A DNA stretch of 64,000 nucleotides from Flagellimonas ochracea (GCF_009903685.1 NZ_JAAABI010000004.1:1-64000), one strand, 5' to 3'. Shown: positions 17,762 through 26,556, numbered from the stretch's first letter. A program made the numbers and translations. The notes: generated by a model from the letters alone, not told the origin.

Positions 17762-19960
17762 ATGAAAAATACATTGGGAAGAAGAAATTTCATCAAATTG
17801 ACCGCTTCGGCCAGTGGTGCACTGGTTGTGGGATTACACTATCAATCCTGTATGCCAAATAAACAAAAAGCCGAGAATTACGGATTCGTGCCACTCATAC
17901 AAATTGACACTGACGGTTGGGTAACGCTAATTGCCAAAAATCCAGAAATAGGGCAAGGGGTAAAGACCACGTTGCCCATGATTCTGGCTGAGGAACTAGG
18001 GGCAGATTGGGAAAAAGTGCGTGTGGTTCAAGGAGATTTTGATACAAGCTATGAAGAACAATGGGCTGGGGGAAGTTATGCTGTTGTTTTAAACTGGGAT
18101 TTAATGCGCACTGCTGGAGCTCGAGTTAGACATGCACTTATTGCAGCCGCATCACAACAAATGGAAGTCCCCGCTTCGGAGCTGACCACTAGAAAAGGTG
18201 ATGTTGTCCATGAAAAAACGAACAGAACAATTCCTTTTGGTGAACTGGTGGTTTCTGCCTCCACAATTACTCTGCCCGAAGAGGTCGATTTCAGACCTAC
18301 CGAGAGTTATGAAATTGTGGGGAAAATTTGCCCGCAAGTGGATTTGGAGAAGATGGTGAGTGGAACGGTTCCATACTGTATTGATTTACACTTACCAGAC
18401 ATGGTGTACGCCACCGTAGTCAAAACTCCGGTGCACAGGGGCAAAGTACAAAGCTTTGACGATACCCAAACCCGAAGCGTTGCCGGAGTAACGAACGTAA
18501 TTGAATTGGACAACAGTGAATATGGGGGACGACTTCTTGATGCTAACAGTCCCAATTTCGTAAACGGCGTTGCTGTTTTGGCCAACTCCACCTGGGCGGC
18601 CTTTAGAGGAGCAGAAAAACTTGAGGTGGTTTGGGATAACACAAATTCAAGACAAGAGGCTTCAGCTGGGATATTCAAAAAATTTCATGACCAACTCGCG
18701 GAGACTTCTGTGGAAAGACAGGATGGAAATATCGAAGAAGCTAAAAAAAGAGCAGTTTCCTATGTAGAACATGTGTATGAAGTTCCCTTTTTGGCCCATG
18801 TCACCATGGAACCCATGAACTGTACAGTCCATTTTCGTTCCGACATATGTGAAGTTTGGGCGCCCACGCAGAATCCAGCTGCCCTTGAAGCGGGTCTTGT
18901 AAAACTTTTTGGATTAAAACCCGAGCAAATAAAGATACATCTGCCAAGAATAGGAGGTGGTTTCGGCAGAAGGTTTTATGTGGACTATGCCATGGATGCC
19001 GCAATACTTTCAAAAAAAATGGGGAAGCCTGTCAAACTCATTTGGACTCGCGAGGAAGACGTAAAGCATGATTGGTACCGTCCAGCGAGTGTGCAAAAAA
19101 TTTCCGCTGCCTTGGATGAAAATGGCAAGGTGATTGGGTGGCAACAAATTCTGGCCAATGCATCCCGAAAGACATCATTGGGTAGGGATGGCGGTCCAGC
19201 AGGTACCGAGATAGATGAATATGATTTTCCAGCCGGATTTGTTCCCAATCTGCAGTTTGAATACGGCCATGTACTGAGTGATGTGCCCCTAGGACAATGG
19301 CGAGCTGTTGGGCCTACCGCAACGGCCTTTGCCGCACACAGTTTTCTTAATGAGCTGGCCGTGTTCAACAAAAAGGACCATATTGATTACTTCATGGAAT
19401 TTCTAGGGCCACCACGAATGGTCCCCGTGGTAGGAGAATTTAAGTATGACACAGGACGTTTAAGGGCGGTTGTAGATAAAGTAAGGCAAAACAGTGGTTG
19501 GGATACTCCATTGCAAGAAGGACAAGGCAGGGGGTTTGCAGCACATAGGCAAGCAGGCTCCTTTGTGGCGGAGGTGGTCACCGTGGAAGTAGGAGGGAAC
19601 AATCAACTTAAAATAATTCGAGTAGATGCCGTAGTGGATTGTGGCCTTGTGGTAAATCCTTCCGGGGCTGAAGCACAAGTGGAAGGGGCCATTTTGGAGG
19701 GGTTATGTGCAGCGTTATATGGTGAGATCACCATTAAGGATGGAGCTACGGTTCAATCCAACTTCCATGACTACCGATGGATGCGCCTCAACGAAATTCC
19801 CGAGATGCATGTGGAGTTCATCAAAAATGACTTGCCACCACGGGGATTGGGCGAACCACCCTTGCCTCCGGCGGCACCAGCCTTGGCAAATGCTATTTAC
19901 GCTGCTACGGGGAAAAGAATTCGAAAACTGCCAGTTGGCAGTCAAATTCAAACAGGATAA
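17762..19960 (+). CDS. Molybdopterin-binding subunit of xanthine-dehydrogenase-family oxidoreductase (IorB-like)
   Basis: The 732-residue subunit binds the molybdenum cytosine dinucleotide cofactor and hydroxylates an aldehyde or N-heterocycle. A Tat signal (GRRNFIKLTASASGALVVG, residues 6-24) indicates export of the folded enzyme with its small partner. Hallmarks include NPEIGQGVKTTLPM near residue 60, GGGFGRRF near 399, RAVGPTATAFAAHSF near 514 and the end motif GLGEPPLPPAAPALANAI, which holds the catalytic Glu of the family (GEPP). It is coupled with the small subunit 59 bases upstream and is followed 1 base after its stop by a secreted protein gene. The substrate cannot be told. Confidence 0.94.
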   Translation: MKNTLGRRNFIKLTASASGALVVGLHYQSCMPNKQKAENYGFVPLIQIDTDGWVTLIAKNPEIGQGVKTTLPMILAEELGADWEKVRVVQGDFDTSYEEQWAGGSYAVVLNWDLMRTAGARVRHALIAAASQQMEVPASELTTRKGDVVHEKTNRTIPFGELVVSASTITLPEEVDFRPTESYEIVGKICPQVDLEKMVSGTVPYCIDLHLPDMVYATVVKTPVHRGKVQSFDDTQTRSVAGVTNVIELDNSEYGGRLLDANSPNFVNGVAVLANSTWAAFRGAEKLEVVWDNTNSRQEASAGIFKKFHDQLAETSVERQDGNIEEAKKRAVSYVEHVYEVPFLAHVTMEPMNCTVHFRSDICEVWAPTQNPAALEAGLVKLFGLKPEQIKIHLPRIGGGFGRRFYVDYAMDAAILSKKMGKPVKLIWTREEDVKHDWYRPASVQKISAALDENGKVIGWQQILANASRKTSLGRDGGPAGTEIDEYDFPAGFVPNLQFEYGHVLSDVPLGQWRAVGPTATAFAAHSFLNELAVFNKKDHIDYFMEFLGPPRMVPVVGEFKYDTGRLRAVVDKVRQNSGWDTPLQEGQGRGFAAHRQAGSFVAEVVTVEVGGNNQLKIIRVDAVVDCGLVVNPSGAEAQVEGAILEGLCAALYGEITIKDGATVQSNFHDYRWMRLNEIPEMHVEFIKNDLPPRGLGEPPLPPAAPALANAIYAATGKRIRKLPVGSQIQTG

Positions 19961-19961
19961 C

Positions 19962-20687
19962 ATGAAAAACTACATTTTTAAATGGAGAAATCTATCAGTT
20001 TTATGGGCATTTATAATAACAGGAAATCTTTCTGCCCAAGAAGCTGAAATAGCCTTGGTCGATGTTTCTGGAGAAGATGAGGCCGTAGCGGCCGCTTCAA
20101 AAATTCTTCACAATGCAGGAGGTAAACAAGTCTGGTCAAAAAAGATATTTATTGTTTATGAGAAGGCCTTTTTAAGGAATGGGACCGAAGCCAATCTCAA
20201 AATTATTCGAGATTTGGATAGCACAACAAGACGGATAGAATCCCGGACCGATACTTCTTCTTATATAGAATACATCGGTGTGGAGAATGGGTGTACGGTT
20301 AGGGAGGGAAATCATGAGGAAATGGAAATGGACGTGCTCCAGATGGAACGCCAAGGGTTGAAACAATCTCCATATTACATATATCATCGGTTGGCGAAGG
20401 GAGATCCTCATATTAGGGTTGAGCTCACCGAGGACCAAAACAGACTTAATATTTATGACAGGGGAAAGTTGCTATGTTGGTTTTTGGTTGATGCCAATGG
20501 AAAGCAATACAGTTGGGGAAATTATTACAATGGGAAATTAAATCAACACTATTATGGTCCCTACAAGAAATTAGGTGATGCCATTTTACCCAGTTGGGGC
20601 ACTTCCATGGATGGTGGATTTCGGTTTGAGTATTTAGTTTCTGAATTTTTGGATGAAAATGTCGAATTTAGTTGTGACCACCTGTAA
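19962..20687 (+). CDS. Secreted protein of unknown function in the molybdenum hydroxylase unit
   Basis: The start is the ATG at 19962, one base after the hydroxylase stop codon; the open frame extends further upstream but overlaps that gene and lacks a signal peptide. The 241-residue product has a signal peptide (residues 8-27, ...TGNLSAQ) and a beta-rich body with ASKILHNAGGKQVWSKKIFIVY near the N-terminus, a pattern seen in LolA/LolB-like half-barrels, but this fold assignment is only a guess. Translational coupling to the enzyme implies a role with it or with its periplasmic substrate. Confidence 0.85.
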   Translation: MKNYIFKWRNLSVLWAFIITGNLSAQEAEIALVDVSGEDEAVAAASKILHNAGGKQVWSKKIFIVYEKAFLRNGTEANLKIIRDLDSTTRRIESRTDTSSYIEYIGVENGCTVREGNHEEMEMDVLQMERQGLKQSPYYIYHRLAKGDPHIRVELTEDQNRLNIYDRGKLLCWFLVDANGKQYSWGNYYNGKLNQHYYGPYKKLGDAILPSWGTSMDGGFRFEYLVSEFLDENVEFSCDHL

Positions 20688-20698
20688 CACCAAATAGA

Positions 20699-21331
20699 AT
20701 GGAACGGTTTAAACGTGATTTTACCTATTGGCAATCCTTATTTAAGATTTCTCTAATGGTTTGTATCATGTGTATTTCATTACCAGTCATGTCACAAATC
20801 CGCGTTCCGCGGGGACAAAACCAAATATTATTGGACGGCCGTATAGATTCCAAGGAGTGGCGGAGAGCTGAAACCATCACGATTGAAAAAGGGAGCCAAA
20901 TACGTTTTTTGCAGGATGATAAAAACCTCTACATTGCGGTGGAAGGAAGAAAAAAATGGACACGCTATGTGGATTTATATCTGAAACAGGATGCTGTGCT
21001 GACCAATCTACATGCTTCCATGCAATTGGGCGAGCGGATGCTAAAAGGAAATTGGAACGACACCCTACCCAAATGGAACTGGGGCAACAATACGGATTGG
21101 AAGGCCAATACGGTCAAAATTATTTCAGATGAAGAAGATGTCCCTCTTCGAGAAGCCCTAGCTTCTTACGATGGTTTCGAATTCCAGATTTCCAAGGAAA
21201 GGATGACCGATAACGAACTTCTCATTAGAGTGGAGTTTAGAGATTTTGAAGGAAAGGCACCGGACATCATCTTTCCTGAGGGAACTTCAAGATATACACC
21301 CCAGCAGTGGCTTAGGTTGGATTTGAAGTGA
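20699..21331 (+). CDS. Secreted CBM9/DOMON-like protein
   Basis: The 210-residue product has a signal region (residues 14-32, ...SLPVMSQ) and then a domain opening with ILLDGRIDSKEWRRAETI, followed by IRFLQDDKNLYIAVEGRK and VDLYLKQD. This is the characteristic opening of CBM9-like and related DOMON-type beta-sandwiches that bind sugars, haem or other small ligands. It follows the previous gene by 11 bases, making it the fourth member of the molybdenum hydroxylase unit. A DOMON-like haem protein could act as electron acceptor, but haem ligands cannot be assigned here. Confidence 0.85.
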   Translation: MERFKRDFTYWQSLFKISLMVCIMCISLPVMSQIRVPRGQNQILLDGRIDSKEWRRAETITIEKGSQIRFLQDDKNLYIAVEGRKKWTRYVDLYLKQDAVLTNLHASMQLGERMLKGNWNDTLPKWNWGNNTDWKANTVKIISDEEDVPLREALASYDGFEFQISKERMTDNELLIRVEFRDFEGKAPDIIFPEGTSRYTPQQWLRLDLK

Positions 21332-21427
21332 CTTCAAATAGAAGGCACCTATATGTCTACAATCATTTACATCCGTTTACAAACGAAAGCAAACGTTTTA
21401 ATACCGAATGCGAATTTTCCAAGCCGC

Positions 21428-21435
21428 TATGTTTG
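21428..21435 (+). promoter_or_regulatory. Promoter -7 box for ssb
   Basis: TATGTTTG fits TAnnTTTG. No clear TTG box is present about 20 bases upstream. The start codon lies 58 bases downstream. Confidence 0.5.
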
Positions 21436-21493
21436 CCCTGTCGAATGATAAGAGTTCGATAGTCTTAACTGTTTAACGCAAAAATTAAAAATT

Positions 21494-21826
21494 ATGAATT
21501 CGCTAAAAAACAAAGTACAGTTGATTGGAAACCTAGGAAACGATCCAGAAATCATTGTAACCGAAAATGGAAACAAATTGGCCAAGTTTTCCGTCGCCAC
21601 CAATGAAACATACAAAAACGCACAGGGAGAAAAAGTTACCGATACCCAATGGCACAATGTAATTGCTTGGGGCAAAACAGCGGAGATTGCCGAAAACTAT
21701 CTTGTTAAAGGAAAGGAGATTGCCATAGAAGGCAAGTTGACCTCCCGCAGTTATGAAACCAAAGAGGGCGAAAAAAGATACATAACAGAGGTACGCTGCA
21801 ACGAACTTCTAATGTTGGGGAAATAA
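21494..21826 (+). CDS. ssb: Single-stranded DNA-binding protein, short form
   Basis: One OB-fold domain: MNSLKNKVQLIGNLGNDPEI, AKFSVATNETYKNAQGEKVTDTQWHNVIAWGKTAEIAENYLVKG and KEIAIEGKLTSRSYE are all classical SSB segments. The protein is only 110 residues and ends right after the OB fold (CNELLMLGK), so it lacks the disordered linker and acidic tail that recruits replication and repair partners. It is probably a secondary SSB paralogue, with a full-length one elsewhere. A strong terminator follows. Confidence 0.93.
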   Translation: MNSLKNKVQLIGNLGNDPEIIVTENGNKLAKFSVATNETYKNAQGEKVTDTQWHNVIAWGKTAEIAENYLVKGKEIAIEGKLTSRSYETKEGEKRYITEVRCNELLMLGK

Positions 21827-21848
21827 TTTAATCCTACGGATTATCGTA

Positions 21849-21881
21849 AAAGGGGGCCAGTTGGTCCCCTTTCTTTTTTTT
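21849..21881 (+). terminator. Rho-independent terminator after ssb
   Basis: A 10-bp stem (AAAGGGGGCC at 21849-21858 with GGTCCCCTTT at 21863-21872, one G-T pair, loop AGTT) is followed by C and eight T. It lies 22 bases past the ssb stop. Confidence 0.92.
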
Positions 21882-21961
21882 AACACATATTTCATACTAA
21901 TTTAAGGAAAGATGGTGCAACGATTCGGGCGCTTTTTCGTCTAACACTATAAACTAAGGTC

Positions 21962-22381
21962 ATGCAAGTTAGATTCCTCTTTTTATTGCTTTTTGCAAGT
22001 TTGGGCCCATGGGGGTTTGCCCAACAGGGGGGAGCTGCATTTCAGGGATTGCGTTTTTATGAACAATTGGCACTTAGGGATGCTGCTTATGAAGCTTCAT
22101 TGCATGTATTGACCAATCAAGACGCCCAAGATTATTGGATAGACCAACGCAACTACGAACGGAAATTGGGCAAGGTCAACTTTTCGGCCTATTTGGCCTA
22201 CAAGAGGCAAAAGAAAACGGCCTATTACCAACACCTGCAAAACTGCAATACTTCCTGTGGCCATGGACCCGAATACTACGCTTGGGCCCAGGACTATCTT
22301 TCTTCATCCGATTTTGGGGATATTTTAGAGGCAAGTAAAAGCAAGGTGACCCAGAATTTGGCAACAAGAAAAAACCGATAA
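21962..22381 (+). CDS. Small secreted protein of unknown function
   Basis: The 139-residue product has a signal peptide (MQVRFLFLLLFASLGPWGFAQ) and a helical, Tyr- and Gln-rich mature part. The only notable motif is CNTSCGHG near residue 98, two Cys and a His that could bind metal or form a disulfide. Not recognised. A terminator precedes it, so it has its own promoter in 21882-21961, not identified. Confidence 0.78.
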   Translation: MQVRFLFLLLFASLGPWGFAQQGGAAFQGLRFYEQLALRDAAYEASLHVLTNQDAQDYWIDQRNYERKLGKVNFSAYLAYKRQKKTAYYQHLQNCNTSCGHGPEYYAWAQDYLSSSDFGDILEASKSKVTQNLATRKNR

Positions 22382-22393
22382 GTGGCATAAAAA

Positions 22394-22413
22394 AATCCAC
22401 ACTTCGGTGGATT
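22394..22413 (-). terminator. Terminator for the 54-residue Cys/Lys protein gene
   Basis: AATCCAC (22394-22400) and GTGGATT (22407-22413) form a 7-bp stem around ACTTCG. On the minus strand it is followed by a T run (22388-22395 complement), which starts right after the stop codon of the small gene. Confidence 0.8.
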
Positions 22414-22414
22414 C

Positions 22415-22579
22415 TTAAGCTACTTTCTTTAAAAGGTCAAAACAGGGACAGCGCTTGCAGCGTTTATGCTCGCCTTTTTTATATTTTTTACAGCATTTGG
22501 TCTTGCAATTGTTCGGAGACAAATTTTTCAGCAAAGCCTTTTTCTGCTTTTTTTTGGAATTTTTCTTCTTTTTGCCCAT
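22415..22579 (-). CDS. 54-residue Lys- and Cys-rich small protein
   Basis: The ATG at 22579 opens a 54-residue frame ending in TAA at 22415. The first 14 residues are almost all Lys (MGKKKKNSKKKQKK). The second half has six Cys in the pattern C-x3-CC (25, 29, 30) and C-x2-C-x-C (41, 44, 46), plus His38, which suggests a metal-bound knuckle. A good terminator immediately follows, which supports expression. I recall similar short Cys/Lys proteins in other flavobacteria without function. Nucleic-acid or metal binding is inference. Confidence 0.75.
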   Translation of the reverse strand: MGKKKKNSKKKQKKALLKNLSPNNCKTKCCKKYKKGEHKRCKRCPCFDLLKKVA

Positions 22580-22659
22580 GGTTGATTCCGATGGTCCAAA
22601 AATAATTATTTTAAATTAATCTAAATAAAAAATTATTAACAAAGTGGCATGAAAAAACG

Positions 22660-23499
22660 TTAAAACCGAAGTGCCATGCCCAAGGTGTTTGGGCCAAAGG
22701 TCAAGTTCCAGCTTACTTTTTTAGTATCGGCATTGTATTTTTCGTTGTACTTTCTATCCAAATATTTATCAATCGATTCAACAATAAAAATGCTCAAAAC
22801 CGTACTGAAGGCCACATCGGACACCCAATGAAAATCATCCATGATGCGAGCAAAACCAGGAATGGCTCCCACCGTGTAAAGACCGGCTTTTATCCAAGGG
22901 CTTTTAAATTGCTTGGCGATGGCGTAGGCATTGCTGAAGGACAACATGGCATGGCCCGAAGGAAAAGAATCAAAATTGAATACCCTATCGATATTAAAAG
23001 GGTCATAAACATCGGAGTTTTCACCACTTTTGGGTCGGGCTCGGCCCACAATCCTCTTGCTGACTTGCTGTAACAGGCCGCCTGCGGTAGCCGAGGAAAT
23101 AAGCAGTACCCCTGTACGTCTTAATTTTTCATTTTTGGTGAAAAGTCCAAATAAATAGACCCCACCGGTAAGCATGTAATTGTTTTCAGGACTACCATAC
23201 TCATTGCCATAATCCAAAACAAAATCGGGAACATCTTGATTAAAACCGTTGGTCCAATTATTGAGTTCATCATCCACCGTAAAGAGCAGCAAGGTCCCAC
23301 TGGCCAAGTACCCAAAATTGGCCCAATCTTTTCCCTTCCAATGAAAGGGGCGTGAATAGGCATGACCGACCCCACCAAAAATAGTGCCCACATCGTAGGT
23401 GAAATGGTTCCAAAGTTTGTCTTTTTTTTGCGCTTGTACCTCGGGGGACATAATCAAAATAATCACCAGAAATATCGGGAGGTTTTTTAGGAATTTCAT
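22660..23499 (-). CDS. PAP2-family phosphatase, secreted/membrane
   Basis: A signal peptide (ends near residue 23) precedes a PAP2 acid phosphatase domain with all three motifs: KRIVGRARP near residue 147, FPSGHAML near 178 and RIMDDFHWVSDV near 218 (catalytic His). Such enzymes dephosphorylate phosphatidic acid, undecaprenyl or lipid A related pyrophosphates in the periplasm. It is a single gene upstream of which the HDAC-like gene ends. Substrate not assignable. Confidence 0.92.
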   Translation of the reverse strand: MKFLKNLPIFLVIILIMSPEVQAQKKDKLWNHFTYDVGTIFGGVGHAYSRPFHWKGKDWANFGYLASGTLLLFTVDDELNNWTNGFNQDVPDFVLDYGNEYGSPENNYMLTGGVYLFGLFTKNEKLRRTGVLLISSATAGGLLQQVSKRIVGRARPKSGENSDVYDPFNIDRVFNFDSFPSGHAMLSFSNAYAIAKQFKSPWIKAGLYTVGAIPGFARIMDDFHWVSDVAFSTVLSIFIVESIDKYLDRKYNEKYNADTKKVSWNLTFGPNTLGMALRF

Positions 23500-23529
23500 G
23501 TGGATTAAAGGTTGGTTTACTTTGTAAAA

Positions 23530-24432
23530 TTACGTATAAATATTCTGTGCCAGTCGAAAGGTATTGGCGTGGGCCTCTACAATGGTTTTGATATCGGGGG
23601 AATAACCACCACCCATGCTGCATTGCATTGGAATCTGGGCATCGTAACAGGTTTGAAGCACATAGCGGTCACGTTCCTTACAGCCCTCCGAGGTCATGGC
23701 CAGGGTTCCCAGTTTATCCGAAGCCAAAATATCCACCCCACAGAGGTAAAAAACGAAATCGGGTTCCACGTTTTGCAACAACTCAGGAAGTGTTCTTTTT
23801 AAGATTGAAAGGTATTCTTGGTCGTTTGTGCCCTTTTCCAAGGGAATGTCCAAGTCTGAAGTTTCCTTTTTAAAAGGATAGTTGCCTTTGCCATGCATGG
23901 AAAAGGTATAAACAGTTGGGTCAGTCGCAAAAATCTCTGCAGTGCCATTACCTTGGTGCACATCCAAATCGATGATCAGGATGTTTTTCGCCCATCCCTT
24001 TTGCTGGAGATAGCGCGCACCGATGGCTTGGTCGTTCAGCAGGCAAAAGGCCTCTCCACGATTAGAATAAGCATGGTGTGTGCCGCCAGCAATGTTCATG
24101 GCAATACCATGTTGAAGGGCAAAATCACATCCCCGTAGGGTGCCATCCGCTATGATGCGTTCCCGTTGCACCAATTCATCGCTTAGGGGGAATCCGATTT
24201 TACGGACTGCCCTGGGTGTAAGCGCTAGATTGATCAAATCTTGATAGTACATTTCTTCATGGGTGGCCAAAATGTGTTGGTCATCTGGAAATGTAGGTTC
24301 AAAAAAATTTTCTTCCGAGCAAGTACCCTCATGCAACAGTTGTTGGGGCAACAGTTCGTATTTGACCATGGGAAACCGATGCCCTTCGGGCAACGGGTGT
24401 TTGTAAATGGGGTGATAGGCTATTTTGAGCAT
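23530..24432 (-). CDS. Histone-deacetylase-superfamily hydrolase
   Basis: The 300-residue enzyme has the arginase/deacetylase-fold motifs of class I/IV type HDAC relatives: GGTHHAYSNRGEAFCLLND near residue 105 (charge-relay His pair), IDLDVHQGNGT near 143 (zinc ligands Asp and His), SMHGKGNYPF, and a GVDILASDKLG segment near 220 with the third ligand. In bacteria these remove acetyl groups from proteins, polyamines or small amides. Its ATG overlaps the metG stop (TGATG), so it is translated together with methionyl-tRNA synthetase. Confidence 0.92.
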   Translation of the reverse strand: MLKIAYHPIYKHPLPEGHRFPMVKYELLPQQLLHEGTCSEENFFEPTFPDDQHILATHEEMYYQDLINLALTPRAVRKIGFPLSDELVQRERIIADGTLRGCDFALQHGIAMNIAGGTHHAYSNRGEAFCLLNDQAIGARYLQQKGWAKNILIIDLDVHQGNGTAEIFATDPTVYTFSMHGKGNYPFKKETSDLDIPLEKGTNDQEYLSILKRTLPELLQNVEPDFVFYLCGVDILASDKLGTLAMTSEGCKERDRYVLQTCYDAQIPMQCSMGGGYSPDIKTIVEAHANTFRLAQNIYT

Positions 24433-26507
24433 CAGTTGATGGTCTCCCCATTCCCAACACCATCCTCATCGGGGTTGACAAAAACGAGTTTGCCTTCTTC
24501 ATTCTCTGTCATCAAAATCATGCCCTCACTTTCCACACCACGAAGTTTTCTGGGGGCAAGGTTCACCAAAACGGTCACTTTTTTGCCCACGATGTCCTTG
24601 GGGTTAAAACTTTCTGCAATTCCCGAAACAATGGTTCGGGTGTCCAGACCCGTATCCACTTTTAGAACTAGCAATTTATTGGCCTTGGGCATTTTTTCCG
24701 CTTCCACTATGGTGCCCACTCGCATGTCCAGGTTACTAAAATCATCAAAGGTGATGGTGTCCTTTTGGGGAGCGATTTCTTTTTCCATTTGTGCATTCAC
24801 TTTTTTGGTGGCTTCCAGTTTTTCCAGTTGCTGTTGGATTTCGGCGTCATCTATTTTGCGGAACAGGAGTTCACTTTTGTTGATTTGGTGACCTGAAGGC
24901 AACAGCGCTTCATTTGTGCCCATATCATTCCAAGAGGTCTCGACTGCGCTGGATCTGACATTCAAAATATTTTTGAGTTTTTCTGAAGTGAAGGGCAAAA
25001 ACGGCTCACTGAGTGTGGCCAATCCCGCTGCAATTTGAAGGGCTACATACATAATGGTTTTTACCCGTTCCTCATCGGTCTTGATTAATTTCCAAGGTTC
25101 TTCGTCCGCTAGATATTTATTGCCCAGACGGGCCAGGTTCATCAACTCTTGACTGCCCTCCCGGAAGCGGTATCGTTCCAAGGAATTGGATAAAATTTCC
25201 GGAAAACCTTTCAGCGTAGCCAAAGTATCCTTGTCAATTTTGTGAAGCTTAGTGGGGGTCGGCACAACCCCGTTGTAATATTTATGGGTAAGCACCGTTA
25301 CACGGTTCACGAAATTGCCGAATATGGCAACCAACTCATTGTTGTTTCTGGCTTGAAAATCTTTCCAGGTAAAATCGTTGTCCTTGGTTTCCGGTGCGTT
25401 GGCCGTTAAGGCATATCGGAGCACATCTTGCATGTTTGGAAACTCTTCCAAATACTCATGCAGCCAAACTGCCCAGTTTTTGGAGGTGGAAAGTTTATTT
25501 CCTTCCAAATTTAAGAACTCATTGGCTGGAACATTTTCGGGCAGCACAAAATCGCCATGGGCCTTGAGCATGCAAGGGAAGATTATACAATGAAAAACAA
25601 TGTTGTCTTTCCCTATAAAATGCACCAATTGCGTGTTTTCATCCTTCCAATATGGTTCCCAGTCCTTGCCTTCACGCTCGGCCCACTCCTTGGTTGATGA
25701 GATATAGCCGATGGGCGCATCGAACCAAACATAGAGCACTTTTCCTTCACCACCTTCCACAGGGACCGGAATTCCCCAGTCTAGGTCGCGCGTAACCGCC
25801 CGTGGTTTTAGGCCATCATCTATCCACGATTTGCATTGACCATACACATTGGGTTTCCAATCGTGTTTATGACCTTCCAGAATCCATTCTTTCAAAAATC
25901 CTTCATAGCGGTCTAGAGGCAAGAACCAATGCTTGGTCTTTTTAAGGGTAGGGATACCCCCGGTAATGGTAGATTTTGGATTGATGAGGTCCGTGGCATT
26001 CAACGAAGAGCCACAATTTTCACATTGATCACCATAGGCTTCTTCGTAGCCACATTTGGGACAGGTTCCGACCACAAAACGGTCTGCCAAAAATTGTTCG
26101 GCCTCCTCATCATACAGTTGTTCGGTTTCCTCCTCAATAAAATCACCTTGTTCATCCAGTTTTTTGAAGAAGTCTGATGCTGTTTTATGATGCACCGCTG
26201 CCGAGGTTCTGGAATAATTATCAAAAGAAATACCAAAATCCATAAAGGATTTCTTGATGATCCCATGGTACTTATCTATGATTTCCTTGGGATTGACCCC
26301 TTCTTTCTTCGCCTTCATGGGAATGGCCACACCATGCTCGTCGCTACCACAAATAAAGGCCACATCGTTTCCTTTTAGGCGCAGGTATCTGGAATATATA
26401 TCCGCAGGGACGTAGACCCCAGCCAAATGACCGATATGAATGGGTCCGTTGGTATAGGGCAAGGCGGCAGTTACCGTATATCTTGATGGGGAGGAATTCT
26501 TGGGCAT
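24432..26507 (-). CDS. metG: Methionyl-tRNA synthetase
   Basis: The 691-residue class I synthetase charges tRNA-Met. The HIGH motif is at residues 24-27 (PIHIGHLAG), the zinc knuckle [17 protein letters not shown] near 144, and the KMSKS equivalent is KLSTSKNW near 338. The anticodon-binding helical domain follows, and a C-terminal OB-fold tRNA-binding domain starts near 575 ([29 protein letters not shown]). In the linker, residues about 516-525 (VRSSAVETS) are encoded by a copy of a dispersed palindromic repeat. It has its own promoter and drives the downstream hydrolase. Confidence 0.97.
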   Translation of the reverse strand: MPKNSSPSRYTVTAALPYTNGPIHIGHLAGVYVPADIYSRYLRLKGNDVAFICGSDEHGVAIPMKAKKEGVNPKEIIDKYHGIIKKSFMDFGISFDNYSRTSAAVHHKTASDFFKKLDEQGDFIEEETEQLYDEEAEQFLADRFVVGTCPKCGYEEAYGDQCENCGSSLNATDLINPKSTITGGIPTLKKTKHWFLPLDRYEGFLKEWILEGHKHDWKPNVYGQCKSWIDDGLKPRAVTRDLDWGIPVPVEGGEGKVLYVWFDAPIGYISSTKEWAEREGKDWEPYWKDENTQLVHFIGKDNIVFHCIIFPCMLKAHGDFVLPENVPANEFLNLEGNKLSTSKNWAVWLHEYLEEFPNMQDVLRYALTANAPETKDNDFTWKDFQARNNNELVAIFGNFVNRVTVLTHKYYNGVVPTPTKLHKIDKDTLATLKGFPEILSNSLERYRFREGSQELMNLARLGNKYLADEEPWKLIKTDEERVKTIMYVALQIAAGLATLSEPFLPFTSEKLKNILNVRSSAVETSWNDMGTNEALLPSGHQINKSELLFRKIDDAEIQQQLEKLEATKKVNAQMEKEIAPQKDTITFDDFSNLDMRVGTIVEAEKMPKANKLLVLKVDTGLDTRTIVSGIAESFNPKDIVGKKVTVLVNLAPRKLRGVESEGMILMTENEEGKLVFVNPDEDGVGNGETIN
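24934..24963. repeat. Palindromic repeat absorbed into metG
   Basis: GGTCTCGACTGCGCTGGATC with flanking TGACA matches the flavobacterial palindromic element (arms TCGA, centre CTGCGCT) also seen in mfd and in intergenic copies near 38 kb. It is read in frame as part of the linker before the C-terminal domain of MetG. Confidence 0.6.
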
Positions 26508-26528
26508 GTACTGGTATTAATTAAGCTC

Positions 26529-26556
26529 CAAAAATACTGATTTTGGCTAAAGCCAA
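26529..26556 (-). promoter_or_regulatory. metG promoter with overlapping palindrome
   Basis: On the minus strand TATTTTTG (26536-26529) is a perfect -7 box with TTG about 17 bases upstream. The upstream box lies in a palindrome, TTGGCT-AA-AGCCAA (26543-26556), which could be an operator or a short RNA-free DNA dyad. The metG start codon is 22 bases past the -7 box. Confidence 0.55.

Noticed and set aside
19707..19961. Upstream extension of the secreted protein frame
   Set aside because: It overlaps the end of the Mo subunit in another frame and lacks a signal peptide; the ATG at 19962 is far better.
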